In this document: one piece after another, positions 9,211 through 18,130 of the stretch | Layout of the letters: each line of letters opens with the position of its first letter | Numbering within the stretch: the stretch's first letter is position 1 | From: Pasteurella sp049941595 | GTDB lineage: Bacteria > Pseudomonadota > Gammaproteobacteria > Enterobacterales > Pasteurellaceae | Assembly (NCBI GenBank): GCA_049941595.1 | Contig: JBNFNA010000003.1 | Span: 248,001-312,000 of the forward strand | Length of the DNA: 64,000 nt | Reading direction: 5' to 3' | Notes under the pieces: generated by a model | The model's input: the letters and a program-made list of their open reading frames with translations, nothing else | The model's database searches: none | Told to the model about the DNA's origin: nothing | Position numbers and translations under genes: made by a program

Positions 9211-10684
9211 AACGACTCACATCAAAATATTTTCTTACCATTTCCTGATCGGAAAAATGGTGTTTTTGTTTACCAATGATTTGGTAATCTTCGTGTCCTT
9301 TTCCTGCGATTAGAATCACATCTTCTGGGTTAGCTTGTTCAATAGCAAAGGCGATGGCTTGCTCACGATCGTGTAAAATTTTGACCGCACTTTGATCCTC
9401 AAAACCAAGCAGAATATCTTGCATAATCTTCTCTGGTGCTTCAGTACGCGGGTTATCATCTGTCGCAATCACTTTATCAGCCAAACGCTCTGCAATATGT
9501 GCCATTAAAGGGCGTTTACCCGCATCACGATCGCCACCGCATCCAAACACGCACCACAGTTGACCGTGGCAATGTAAACGCGCCGCTTGGAGTGCTTTTT
9601 CTAACGCATCAGGCGTGTGTGCATAATCAACAATGGCTGTTGGTTTGCCCTTTTGTGTAAGCATTTCCATTCTTCCGCATACACCAGTAAGACTCGAGGC
9701 AGTTTGTAAAAGTTCATCAAAATCGTAATCAAGTGATAGCAATGTTGCAAAAACCAACAAGAGGTTGCTCACATTAAATTCACCAATTAATCCACTCTGG
9801 AACTCACCATTACCCCAACTCGATTCAAATTGAATATGTGCACCTTTGTTGTTAAATGTTATCTGTGTCGCTTTTAGCCATTTTTTCTGGGTGGGCTGGA
9901 AATCTGCTCGACAGCTCACCGCGACTGCAGTGTCTAATTCAGCCAACCACTCTGCCCCAATAGGATCATCTGCATTGATGATTTGATGTTTAGGTTTTAA
10001 TTCGGTAAATAAGCGTTTTTTCGCTGCCGCATAATTTTCCATCGTTAAATGGTAATCAAGGTGATCACGACTTAAATTGGTGAAAATTGCCACATCAAAA
10101 TCCAAGGATTCAACACGATGTTGCACTAAACCGTGTGAAGACACTTCAATCGCTGCAAAATCAGCACCTTCTTCAAGAAATTTCGCTAATGATGATTGAA
10201 CTTCAACAGCAGATCCCGTGGTATTGGCTGCTTCTTTTACTTGACCAAATAAACCATTGCCAATCGTGCCCATTACTGCGCTAATGTGTCCGAGCAATTT
10301 CGTCCATTGTGCTAACAATTGTGAAATGGTGGTTTTACCGTTTGTACCGGTAACACCAATTAAAGTTAATTTATCTGATGGATAGAGATAAAAATGATCA
10401 GCAATTTCAGATAAACGCCGTGCAAGTTGATAAAAATGGATCACTGGCACATCTTGCTGCCATTCAACCTGTAAATGCTGAGCTTCATTATCTGCTTCAG
10501 ATAAAACTGCACTTGCTCCTTTCTCAATCGCTTGTGAAATATATTGTCTGCCGTCAACTTGATGGCCTTTTAACGCAACAAAAAGACAGCCTGGCTCTGC
10601 AGCGCGGCTGTCTAAAATCATTTCTGTCAATTTAATCGTTTTTGGGACAATCGCTTGTCCCAAAAGTGCGGTCAATTTTTGCAT
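9203..10684 (-). CDS. murE: UDP-MurNAc-L-Ala-D-Glu:meso-diaminopimelate ligase
   Basis: Third Mur ligase, adding the diamino acid. The protein has 493 residues. P-loop GTNGKTT (113-119), DYAHTPDALE, and TDDNPRTE are visible; DNPR is the signature of meso-diaminopimelate-specific MurE, as expected for a Gram-negative. It starts nine bases after ftsI ends and overlaps murF by eight. An uptake signal near its 5' end (10664-10672) encodes part of the N-terminus, and a second is at 9384-9392. Confidence 0.97.
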   Translation of the reverse strand: MQKLTALLGQAIVPKTIKLTEMILDSRAAEPGCLFVALKGHQVDGRQYISQAIEKGASAVLSEADNEAQHLQVEWQQDVPVIHFYQLARRLSEIADHFYLYPSDKLTLIGVTGTNGKTTISQLLAQWTKLLGHISAVMGTIGNGLFGQVKEAANTTGSAVEVQSSLAKFLEEGADFAAIEVSSHGLVQHRVESLDFDVAIFTNLSRDHLDYHLTMENYAAAKKRLFTELKPKHQIINADDPIGAEWLAELDTAVAVSCRADFQPTQKKWLKATQITFNNKGAHIQFESSWGNGEFQSGLIGEFNVSNLLLVFATLLSLDYDFDELLQTASSLTGVCGRMEMLTQKGKPTAIVDYAHTPDALEKALQAARLHCHGQLWCVFGCGGDRDAGKRPLMAHIAERLADKVIATDDNPRTEAPEKIMQDILLGFEDQSAVKILHDREQAIAFAIEQANPEDVILIAGKGHEDYQIIGKQKHHFSDQEMVRKYFDVSRYA

Positions 10685-10693
10685 AATTTTTTC

Positions 10694-12502
10694 TTAGTTT
10701 ACTTTAGTTTGATTATTATCTTGATTTAAACGCACAACACGTTTTGCCATTTTCTCTTGTGGCACAGCATCTGGTGGCACATTATTTACACGTAACGCAT
10801 AGCCCATAATACTGGAGAATACTGGTGCAGAAACCGCACCACCATAGTATTGCCCTGCTTTTGGATCATTAATCAAAACAACCAAGGCATAACGAGGGTC
10901 AGAAACTGGCGCAATACCCGCGGTATAAGCGATGTATTTATCTACGTAACGACCATTTTCTAGTTTCTTTGCCGTACCTGTTTTAATGCCAACACGATAT
11001 CCATCAACCATTGCTCGTTTATTTTTGATTGCAACTTTTTCCATCATATTGACCACTTCACGTGTGATTTTTTCTGAATAGACACGCTGACCAATCACTG
11101 GTGGGTCAACTTTCGTGATGGAAAGTGGACGATAAATACCAAAGCTACCTAACGTCACATAAGCACGTGCGATTTGTAATGGGGTTGCATTGATACCATA
11201 ACCATAAGCCACGTTTGCTCGTTCAATGTCAGACCAACGTTTACGATTTGCATTTAATAAACCGGACTGTTCACCAATCAAACCTAAATCTGTTGGCTTA
11301 CCTAAACCTGCGTTTAAGTAAGTATCCATTAACGCAGACGGTGGCATACGCAATGCTAAACGGCTCACACCACGGTTACTTGAGTTTTCCAAAATACCAT
11401 CAAGGGTCAATTGATCACGAGGTGCAACATCACGAATTTCGTGTCCATTTAACACTAACGGCCCTGTATTAATCACTTCATTACGTTTTACAACACCACG
11501 TTGAAGTGCGGCTAAAACAACGAAAGGTTTCACCGTTGAACCTGGCTCGAAAGTATCTGTAATCGCACGGTTACGCATTAATTCTGCTTTTGTTCCTACA
11601 CGATTATTTGGGTTATAAGATGGTGCATTCGCCATTGCTAACACTTCGCCTGTGCGGACATCCACAAGCACTGCGGTGCCAGATTCAGCTTTATTTTCTG
11701 CTACTGCTTTCTTAATTTCACGGTACACCATTGATTGCAACTTCTCGTCAATACTTAAAGTGACATCTTGTGCATCATATTTCTTGATATCCGTAATATT
11801 TTCAACGACATTGCCGTATTTGTCTTTACGGACCGTGCGAGAACCTGATTTACCAATAAGCAGTGAATTGAAGCTTTTTTCAATGCCTTCAATTCCTTCG
11901 CCATCTATGTTGGTATAGCCAATTAAATGTGCGGCTTCTTCCACACGTGGATAAAAACGGCGATGTTCAGTTTTTAAAGTAATCCCTTTAATTTTTAACT
12001 GTTTAACATAGTCAGCCACCGTTGGGGAAGCCTGACGAGATAAATAGACAAAACGAGATCTTGGATTTTTCTCAATACGTTTTAACATTTCGCTATGTGA
12101 AATATCTAATACATCAGATAGTGCTTTCCAGCGTTCTTTATCTTTTAAGGAATTTTCTTCAAAAATAAATTTAGGATCGGCAACAATAGAGTACATTGGT
12201 ACACTCACCGATAATAATTGACCGTGACGATCAAGAATTGCGCCACGTGTAGATTGGATTTCTTGAGTGCGTAAAGAACGCTTATCCGCTTCATCTGTCA
12301 ATGAATCGGAATTTACGATTTGCACATAAGCCGCTTTTGCTATCAATGCAGTTAAGCACACTAAAATTGCAAATAAAGAAAAAATATAACGTGTTTTTAA
12401 AAAACTTTTGTCATAAACCACTTTCGGTTTATTTGGCTTAATGGCTTCGGCTTTGGTATTTTTTATTTTTTTCGTTTTTTTCGTTGTGTTAAATTTAACC
12501 AT
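10694..12502 (-). CDS. ftsI: Septal peptidoglycan transpeptidase FtsI (PBP3)
   Basis: Class B penicillin-binding protein that crosslinks septal peptidoglycan and partners FtsW. The protein has 602 residues: a Lys-rich cytoplasmic tail, one membrane anchor (about 38-59), a pedestal domain with RGAILDRHG, then the transpeptidase. The catalytic motifs are S322-T-V-K325, S374-S-N376 and K507-T-G509. Relative to the H. influenzae numbering I remember (offset of five), the residues at positions 377, 517 and 526 are Glu372, Lys512 and Asp521; see findings. It lies nine bases before murE and 17 after ftsL. Confidence 0.97.
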   Translation of the reverse strand: MVKFNTTKKTKKIKNTKAEAIKPNKPKVVYDKSFLKTRYIFSLFAILVCLTALIAKAAYVQIVNSDSLTDEADKRSLRTQEIQSTRGAILDRHGQLLSVSVPMYSIVADPKFIFEENSLKDKERWKALSDVLDISHSEMLKRIEKNPRSRFVYLSRQASPTVADYVKQLKIKGITLKTEHRRFYPRVEEAAHLIGYTNIDGEGIEGIEKSFNSLLIGKSGSRTVRKDKYGNVVENITDIKKYDAQDVTLSIDEKLQSMVYREIKKAVAENKAESGTAVLVDVRTGEVLAMANAPSYNPNNRVGTKAELMRNRAITDTFEPGSTVKPFVVLAALQRGVVKRNEVINTGPLVLNGHEIRDVAPRDQLTLDGILENSSNRGVSRLALRMPPSALMDTYLNAGLGKPTDLGLIGEQSGLLNANRKRWSDIERANVAYGYGINATPLQIARAYVTLGSFGIYRPLSITKVDPPVIGQRVYSEKITREVVNMMEKVAIKNKRAMVDGYRVGIKTGTAKKLENGRYVDKYIAYTAGIAPVSDPRYALVVLINDPKAGQYYGGAVSAPVFSSIMGYALRVNNVPPDAVPQEKMAKRVVRLNQDNNQTKVN

Positions 12503-12519
12503 TCTACCACCCCAAACTC

Positions 12520-12837
12520 TTACTCGACGATCAACACTTCTTGCTCTGGTTGTACACGCTTCATACCTAATTGATGCGCTATCGCTTCAATGCGGGTGTT
12601 ATCACTTTGTGTTGCTTCTTCCAATTTTAAGTTTAAAAATTCATTTTCTAATGATTGATGAGCAATAATTAACTGCCCATTCTCTGCAACTAAAATACGT
12701 GTTTGATGAGTTAACCAAACTGTGCCTAATGCGGTCAACACAATAGCAAACAGCAACGCAATCACGATTTTATTCGCACTGAATAAGTCTTCTAAAATAA
12801 TGTGGTGTAATGGGTAGCGGGTATTGTTTTCTAACAT
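12520..12837 (-). CDS. ftsL: Cell division protein FtsL
   Basis: Small bitopic division protein that forms the FtsQLB complex. The protein has 105 residues: about 25 cytoplasmic residues, one membrane segment (about 26-44), then a periplasmic coiled-coil-like stretch rich in Leu, Glu and Gln (ENGQLIIAHQSLENEFLNLK). Sequence conservation in this family is weak, so the call leans on size, topology and its place between rsmH and ftsI. Its ATG overlaps the rsmH stop (TAATG). Confidence 0.92.
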   Translation of the reverse strand: MLENNTRYPLHHIILEDLFSANKIVIALLFAIVLTALGTVWLTHQTRILVAENGQLIIAHQSLENEFLNLKLEEATQSDNTRIEAIAHQLGMKRVQPEQEVLIVE

Positions 12838-13802
12838 TAGATTTTCTCCGCAATACGTAACACCGCACTACGAGAGCGAGGATTATGAGCCTGCTCTTCT
12901 TCGCTTGGCATAATCGCTTTTCCAATCGTTTTTAACGTTTGTGAGCGTTTAATTTGATCTTCACGTAACGGTAATCCTTTCGGCAAGCTCTCACCTTTAC
13001 TTTGCTTACGCATAAAATGCTTGACCATACGGTCTTCCAAAGAATGGAAGCTAATAATCGATAAACGACCTTCAGGCGCAAGTACACTTAATGCAGACTG
13101 CAACACGCTTTCTAATTCATCTAATTCTGCATTAATAAAGATACGAATTGCTTGGAAGCTACGTGTCGCAGGGTGTTTATGTTTATCTTTAAAAGGCACC
13201 GACTGCGCAATTAATTCCGCCAATTGCAACGTACGAGTGAGTGGTTCTGTGCCATTTTGCACCGCACTTTTATTGTAATTCACGATCGCACTTGCAATAC
13301 GTTTTGCAAAACGCTCTTCGCCAAAGGTTTTTAACACCCAAGCCAAATCAGATTCAGAAACTTGTTGTAGCCATTCACTTGCTGAGAGGCCTTGCGTAGT
13401 ATCCATACGCATATCTAACGGGCCATCTTTCATAAAGCTGAAACCACGCTCTGCTTCGTCAAGTTGCGGAGATGAAACGCCAAGATCTAACAAAATACCG
13501 TCAATTTTGCCTGTTAAACCTAATTTTTCACAAATTTCAGGAATCGCAGAGAAACTATTATGTTCAATATGAAAACGAGCATCTTGAATGTTATTGGCTT
13601 CAGCAATCGCACGAGGATCACGATCGATAGCAATTAATCGACCATTTTCAGATAACTTTGAAAGGATTAAACGAGAATGACCACCTCGTCCGAACGTACC
13701 ATCGATATAAATACCTTTTTCTTTCAACGCAAGCCCGTCGACCGCCTCATTTAATAAAACGGTGATATGTTCAGGCGAAGAAAAAGTATTTTGCTTATTC
13801 AT
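12837..13802 (-). CDS. rsmH: 16S rRNA (cytosine-1402-N4)-methyltransferase RsmH (MraW)
   Basis: SAM-dependent enzyme that methylates N4 of C1402 in 16S rRNA. From ATG at 13802 the protein has 321 residues. HITVLLNEAVD, the SAM loop DGTFGRGGHSR, LLDLGVSSPQLD, DMRMD and the C-terminal SFHSLEDRMVK are the family hallmarks. An upstream in-frame ATG (13814) would add only MVII; I prefer 13802 because it matches the family N-terminus (MNKQN then FSSPEHITVLL). An uptake signal lies at 13261-13269. It is the second gene of the dcw operon. Confidence 0.96.
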   Translation of the reverse strand: MNKQNTFSSPEHITVLLNEAVDGLALKEKGIYIDGTFGRGGHSRLILSKLSENGRLIAIDRDPRAIAEANNIQDARFHIEHNSFSAIPEICEKLGLTGKIDGILLDLGVSSPQLDEAERGFSFMKDGPLDMRMDTTQGLSASEWLQQVSESDLAWVLKTFGEERFAKRIASAIVNYNKSAVQNGTEPLTRTLQLAELIAQSVPFKDKHKHPATRSFQAIRIFINAELDELESVLQSALSVLAPEGRLSIISFHSLEDRMVKHFMRKQSKGESLPKGLPLREDQIKRSQTLKTIGKAIMPSEEEQAHNPRSRSAVLRIAEKI

Positions 13803-13921
13803 AATAATTACCAATGGTACAAAGTAAAAAGGAAATAAATCTTAAGATGAGATAAGGCGGCGCCAAGCGCCGCTTATCCTTTGCTAGTGCTGCTGTTCTG
13901 TTGTGAGAAAGTTACCTTTCT

Positions 13922-14380
13922 TTATAATGACAGCATTTTTAATTCATTAGATTGTGCAAATTGTTCGCTTGCACCCAACGCTAGATCTGCTTCAATTTGT
14001 GCGTTCCAAACGGATTCGTTCCAAATTTCAAATTTATTTAATTGCCCAACAAGCATTAAATTTTTTTCAAGGTTTACCCGTTGGCGTAAAGTTGGGCTAA
14101 TTAAAATGCGACCTGTACGATCTAATTCACATTCAGTGGCGTGACCAATCACAACGCGTTGTAATGCTCGTGTGTTAGGGTCTAAATTCGGTAATGCTCT
14201 AATTTTTTGTTCTATGTGTTCCCATTCCGTTAAGGTGTATAACACCAAACAGGGTTGTTGAAGATCAACAGTGCAAACCATTAAACCTTGGCTTTCTTCT
14301 AAGATCTCAGCACGGTAACGTGTTGGAATTGCCACACGCCCTTTTGAATCTAGATTAACTGCTGTTGCTCCGCGAAACAT
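13922..14380 (-). CDS. mraZ: Transcriptional regulator MraZ
   Basis: First gene of the dcw cluster. MraZ is a ring-forming DNA-binding protein built from two SpoVT/AbrB-like domains and represses its own operon by binding repeated GTGG-type boxes. The protein has 152 residues. Both copies of the family motif are present: LDSKGRVAIPTRYR (about 11-24) and LDRTGRILISPTLR (second half). About 120 bases separate its end from rsmH. Three matching boxes lie upstream (14446-14469), supporting autoregulation. Confidence 0.96.
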   Translation of the reverse strand: MFRGATAVNLDSKGRVAIPTRYRAEILEESQGLMVCTVDLQQPCLVLYTLTEWEHIEQKIRALPNLDPNTRALQRVVIGHATECELDRTGRILISPTLRQRVNLEKNLMLVGQLNKFEIWNESVWNAQIEADLALGASEQFAQSNELKMLSL

Positions 14381-14445
14381 TGAGTTGTTTCCTTAACTTT
14401 ACCCTGACAGAATGACTCAATTTAAGAAGTTTTAAACAGTTTTTA

Positions 14446-14506
14446 CCACAAAACTCCACTTTTTACCACTTTTCTTAAGTTTAGTATTAGTTTGCTCAAG
14501 TTGCAA
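14446..14506 (-). promoter_or_regulatory. mraZ (dcw operon) promoter with three MraZ boxes
   Basis: On the minus strand a -35-like TTGCAA (14501-14506) is 17 bases from a -10-like TAAACT (14478-14483). Just downstream come three GTGG boxes whose CCAC complements start at 14446, 14456 and 14466, exactly ten bases apart, with A/T-rich spacers. This matches the known MraZ operator design (short G-rich boxes repeated every ten bases). The boxes would sit at about +2 to +25, well placed to block transcription. The promoter hexamers are each only 4/6 matches, so box identity is firmer than the exact start site. Confidence 0.7.
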
Positions 14507-14611
14507 GCAATTTCATAGCTTGAACGAGTAAAGTTATGTATATTTTTAATATTAAAAAAATATGTAAAAATGAAGTACTTAATGAAGAACCCGATAAAAA
14601 GCTCAAAAAGG

Positions 14612-14637
14612 AAAAAAGCTCCCAACAGGGAGCTTTT
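14612..14637 (-). terminator. Rho-independent terminator after cstA-like gene
   Basis: A perfect ten-base stem (14614-14623 with 14628-14637, AACA loop) ends in a T-run on the minus strand, 25 bases after the CstA-family gene. It separates that gene from the mraZ promoter. Confidence 0.85.
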
Positions 14638-14661
14638 ATTGATGTGATATTCTATTAAAAA

Positions 14662-16203
14662 TTATTTAGATAAATCATCAACTAATGCATCTGGGTCTGT
14701 ATCACCTAAAGGTTTAAGCATTGTGAAGAACAACACTGCACAGAATACAGTTAAACCAAGACCTATGTAAACTGAAAGTTGATAATCTAAGTTGAATCCA
14801 ATTTTGTTATACGCTAAGTATGTGAAACATACTGCACTGATGAACATTGCTGGAATTGTACATACCCAGTGGAATTTGTTATAGCGATATAAGTAAGCTG
14901 CTGCTGTCCATAACATTACCATTGCAGTTGTTTGGTTTGCCCAGCTGAAATAGCGCCATAATACACTGAAGTCAATTTTCGATACAATGAAACCTAATAC
15001 GAATAGTGGAATAGCAATAATTAAACGTTTAGCTAATGTTTTTTGTTCTAATTTGAAGAACTCTGCAATAATTAAACGTGCTGCACGGAATGCGGTGTCA
15101 CCAGAAGTAATTGGTAATACAACCACACCAAGAATTGCGAATACACCACCGATTGCGCCTAAGAAGTAAATTGATGAGTCATATACTACTTTTGATGGAG
15201 AACCTGCTGCGATCGCTGCTTGTAATTCATTTGGATCTTGGTAGAAACTTAAACCAACTGCACACCATACTAATGCGATCACACCTTCAGCAATCATCGC
15301 ACCGTAGAAAATGAAACGACCTTCTTTTTCATTTTGTGCACAACGTGCCATTAATGGCGTTTGCGTTGCGTGGAAACCAGATAATGCACCACAAGAAATT
15401 GTTAAGAATAAAAGTGGCCAAATTGGTAAATCACCTTTTGGTTGGAAGTTTTCGAAGAATTTATGTGTTTCTACACCACCAATTGTGCGGAAAAACTCGA
15501 TTGGCTCTGCTGAATTCAAGTGACTGCTTACTAGACCATAAATCATACCAAAAGTCATAAACAGTAATAACGCACCGAACAGTGGGTAAATACGACCGAT
15601 AATTTTATCGATTGGTAATAAGGTTGCAATAATGTAATAAACGAAAATAATTGCTGTCCAGATAACAAGCACAGTTGCCGCATCATAACCGAATACTGTT
15701 GCAGCTGCGCCTGCGCTTTCAACAACACCTAAATTATCCATTGTAATAGTACTTAATAATTTCGCTGGGCTCGCTACGAATACAACACCCACAAGAAGTA
15801 ATAATACAACAGCAAGTAAGTTAATGAATGATTTTACTGGCGTACCTAAATAGCGACCTGCTAACGTTGGCATTGATGCACCACCGTTACGCACACTTAA
15901 CATACCACAGAAATAGTCGTGTACCGCACCGGCAAAGATACAACCGATAACGATCCATAACATTGCTACTGGCCCATATAATGCACCAAGGATAGGACCG
16001 AAGATTGGACCTGTACCAGCAATATTTAATAATTGAATTAGCCAAATTTTCTTAGTTGACATTGGCATATAGTCAACACCATCTTGCATTGTGTATGCCG
16101 GTGTTGTTTTTTTAGGATTGATTACAAAAATCTTTTCAATCACTTTACCATACACAAAATAGCCTAGAAGCAATATTGCGACGCAAAAGAAGAACCATAA
16201 CAT
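14662..16203 (-). CDS. cstA: CstA-family carbon starvation / peptide-pyruvate carrier (short form)
   Basis: Polytopic inner-membrane protein of the CstA family; E. coli relatives CstA and BtsT take up peptides or pyruvate. From ATG at 16203 it has 513 residues, clearly shorter than the roughly 700-residue E. coli proteins, so it is the short form. Core motifs are NIAGTGPIFGP, VHDYFCGMLSVRNGG, GFHATQTPLMARC and PITSGDTAFRAAR. An in-frame ATG 17 codons upstream exists, but residues before MLWFFF look non-conserved and a weak AAGG precedes 16203. A convincing CRP site lies upstream at 16336-16351. Substrate cannot be read from sequence. Confidence 0.88.
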   Translation of the reverse strand: MLWFFFCVAILLLGYFVYGKVIEKIFVINPKKTTPAYTMQDGVDYMPMSTKKIWLIQLLNIAGTGPIFGPILGALYGPVAMLWIVIGCIFAGAVHDYFCGMLSVRNGGASMPTLAGRYLGTPVKSFINLLAVVLLLLVGVVFVASPAKLLSTITMDNLGVVESAGAAATVFGYDAATVLVIWTAIIFVYYIIATLLPIDKIIGRIYPLFGALLLFMTFGMIYGLVSSHLNSAEPIEFFRTIGGVETHKFFENFQPKGDLPIWPLLFLTISCGALSGFHATQTPLMARCAQNEKEGRFIFYGAMIAEGVIALVWCAVGLSFYQDPNELQAAIAAGSPSKVVYDSSIYFLGAIGGVFAILGVVVLPITSGDTAFRAARLIIAEFFKLEQKTLAKRLIIAIPLFVLGFIVSKIDFSVLWRYFSWANQTTAMVMLWTAAAYLYRYNKFHWVCTIPAMFISAVCFTYLAYNKIGFNLDYQLSVYIGLGLTVFCAVLFFTMLKPLGDTDPDALVDDLSK

Positions 16204-16335
16204 AATTAAATACCTTAAATAAAAATTAAAAGTTAAAATAAACTTTTCCAACAAAAAAGCAGTGTGTATTTTATTTCAGTTGTGATAATGAAGTAAACTA
16301 GCTAACCTCTGAACATTACAAAATAGTTACAACTT

Positions 16336-16351
16336 TGTGATAATTGTCACG
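16336..16351. promoter_or_regulatory. Probable CRP-cAMP site between cstA-like gene and zinc-ribbon gene
   Basis: TGTGATAATTGTCACG fits TGTGA-N6-TCACA with one mismatch and lies 133 bases before the cstA-like start and 111 before the divergent zinc-ribbon gene. E. coli cstA is known to be CRP-activated, which makes cstA the likelier target. I could not place a matching -10 with confidence. Confidence 0.6.
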
Positions 16352-16402
16352 CTTTAGTCCGTTCTTTTTCTTGATGTCCTGAAATAAAATAATAAAAAAA
16401 TG

Positions 16403-16411
16403 ACCGCACTT
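16403..16411 (-). repeat. DNA uptake signal sequence (Haemophilus type), intergenic
   Basis: ACCGCACTT, the reverse of AAGTGCGGT, lies in the cstA/zinc-ribbon intergenic region and is followed by the T-rich flank usual for this repeat. Confidence 0.9.
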
Positions 16412-16461
16412 TTGATGTGCCGTAAGATTATTCAATAAAGAACAAAACCAAGAGAGGAAAA

Positions 16462-16695
16462 ATGGCCCTGAATCGTTGCCCTGAATGCCGTCATAAAGTA
16501 AGTGAAAGTGCAATCACTTGCCCACATTGTGGCTTTTCTTTTAAAGAAGAAGATTTGGAAGTTTATCGAAAAAAATTAGAAGAACGCCGCTTACATAACC
16601 AAGAGATTAATAGACAAAGTGCAAAGTTGCATTTAGTTTGGTTTGTGATTTTTGCATTGGTTATTGGCATCGCTAGCTGGGTCGTAAATGGATAA
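16462..16695 (+). CDS. Small zinc-ribbon membrane protein of unknown function
   Basis: A 77-residue protein with an N-terminal zinc ribbon, CPEC (about 7-10) and CPHC (about 20-23), a charged helix rich in Glu, Arg and Lys, then one membrane segment (about 55-74) at the C-terminus. This is a tail-anchored layout with the zinc ribbon in the cytoplasm. AGAGAGGAAAA just before the ATG is a good ribosome site, and a terminator follows closely, so it looks like a genuine single-gene unit. I do not recognise a function; zinc-ribbon proteins of this kind are common and mostly uncharacterised. Confidence 0.8.
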   Translation: MALNRCPECRHKVSESAITCPHCGFSFKEEDLEVYRKKLEERRLHNQEINRQSAKLHLVWFVIFALVIGIASWVVNG

Positions 16696-16713
16696 CTGCA
16701 GTAACGACTAAAA

Positions 16714-16746
16714 GAAAAAAGCGAGTAACAAAAACTCGCTTTTTTT
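16714..16746. terminator. Bidirectional terminator between zinc-ribbon gene and artM
   Basis: Stem AAAAAGCGAGT / ACTCGCTTTTT with a short A-rich loop, T-run on the plus strand and A-run (T on minus) on the other side. It serves the zinc-ribbon gene and, on the minus strand, the artPIQM operon. An uptake signal follows at 16748-16756. Confidence 0.85.
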
Positions 16747-16769
16747 AACCGCACTTTCGCCACGATTAA

Positions 16770-17453
16770 CTAGGATTTTTCCACTTCTAAACGTTCAAAT
16801 GAAAGTACTCGACTTTCTAATTTACGCAGTAACACCGTAGCAATGCCCGTGATGACTAAATAAATTGCACCTGCAATACCGTAAATCGTCAATGCGTCAT
16901 ATTCCGTTCCATAAAGCTGTCTTGCGTAACCCATAATATCCATAATGGTGATCGTAGAAGCTAGTGCAGTGCCTTTGAAAACCAGAATAATCTCATTACT
17001 GTAAGAAGGTAATGCACGTTTTAATGCATAAGGAATCAAGATTTTTAAGGTTTGCAAACGTGTGAAACCTAATGAGGCACAGCTTTCCCACTGCCCTTTG
17101 CTGATTGCCTTAACAGCACCGTGAAATAATTGTGTGGTGTATGCTGCACTGTTTAATGCCAAAGTGAGCATCGCACAAAACCACGCATTTGATAACAATG
17201 ACCAAGCTGAGCTTTGCACAATCCAATCAAATTGACCTGGGCCTGCATAAATCAGGAAAAACTGCACTAATAAAGGTGTTCCAGTGAATAACGTGAGGTA
17301 GGTATTAATTCCGCAATTCACTACTTTGTTGCCCATTGATAAGGCGAAGGTGAACAGCAATGCAATCACCAACGCAACCAATAAAGAAACAACGGTAAGC
17401 AACAAACTCGTTGGAATACCCTGTGCGATGACCATAAAATACTCTTGAATCAT
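16770..17453 (-). CDS. artM: Arginine ABC transporter permease ArtM
   Basis: One of two inner-membrane permease subunits of the ArtPIQM arginine importer. The protein has 227 residues with about five membrane segments. The EAA loop is seen around AVKAISKGQWESCASLG, followed by ILIPYALKRALPSYSNEI as in polar amino acid permeases (HisM/ArtM type). Its ATG overlaps the artQ stop (TAATG), so translation is probably coupled. It is the last gene of the operon. Confidence 0.93.
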   Translation of the reverse strand: MIQEYFMVIAQGIPTSLLLTVVSLLVALVIALLFTFALSMGNKVVNCGINTYLTLFTGTPLLVQFFLIYAGPGQFDWIVQSSAWSLLSNAWFCAMLTLALNSAAYTTQLFHGAVKAISKGQWESCASLGFTRLQTLKILIPYALKRALPSYSNEIILVFKGTALASTITIMDIMGYARQLYGTEYDALTIYGIAGAIYLVITGIATVLLRKLESRVLSFERLEVEKS

Positions 17454-18124
17454 TACTGCACTCCTCTTTCAAAACGAGTAAAACGGTATTCCAATTTACG
17501 AATAATTACTTGGCTAATCAACGTAATGGCTAAATAAAGCAAGGCTGCAATGCCATACCAAGTAAATGGTTGATGCGTGTTCGTATTAATTAATTCTGCT
17601 TGGCGCATTAAATCATCAACACCAATTAAGGACACAAGTGCGGTATCTTTTAGCAACACTAACCATTGGTTGCTTAGACCTGGTAAGGCGTGACGCCAAA
17701 CTTGTGGCATAACAATATGCACAAACGTATAACCACGGCTTAACCCCAAGGCAGCACCGGATTCCCATTGTCCTAATGGAATTGCTTGAATTGCACCACG
17801 TAAAGATTGTGAAGCATAGGCAGCGAAAATGATTGAAAGTGCAAAGACACCACAACCAAATGCACTGAATTGAATAAATTCACCTGTTAGCATTTCAATT
17901 ACTTCAGTTGAACCAAAGTAAATTAACAATACTACAAGAATTTCAGGAAGCCCTCTTAATAAGGCTATCACAACAGAGGCTGGTTTGCGTACCCATCCCC
18001 ATTTGCTGGTTTCTAATACCACAAAAAGAATGGATAAAAGTAAACCAACAATTAACGAACAAACCGCTAACCCTAAGGTCATTAGGGTTGCGGAATACAT
18101 CAAAGAAAGATAATCAGAAAACAT
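17453..18124 (-). CDS. artQ: Arginine ABC transporter permease ArtQ
   Basis: Second permease subunit of the arginine importer. The protein has 223 residues and about five membrane segments. The EAA loop is AIQAIPLGQWESGAALG and is followed by VMPQVWRHALPGLSNQW. Q versus M is assigned from gene order (PIQM) and from the remembered H. influenzae art operon. Six bases separate it from artI and its stop overlaps artM. An uptake signal is at 17636-17644. Confidence 0.93.
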   Translation of the reverse strand: MFSDYLSLMYSATLMTLGLAVCSLIVGLLLSILFVVLETSKWGWVRKPASVVIALLRGLPEILVVLLIYFGSTEVIEMLTGEFIQFSAFGCGVFALSIIFAAYASQSLRGAIQAIPLGQWESGAALGLSRGYTFVHIVMPQVWRHALPGLSNQWLVLLKDTALVSLIGVDDLMRQAELINTNTHQPFTWYGIAALLYLAITLISQVIIRKLEYRFTRFERGVQ

Positions 18125-18130
18125 AATCGA

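Noticed and set aside
14443..14625. Minus-strand frame of 60 codons upstream of mraZ
   Set aside because: It spans the mraZ promoter, MraZ boxes and part of the preceding terminator; no family resemblance.
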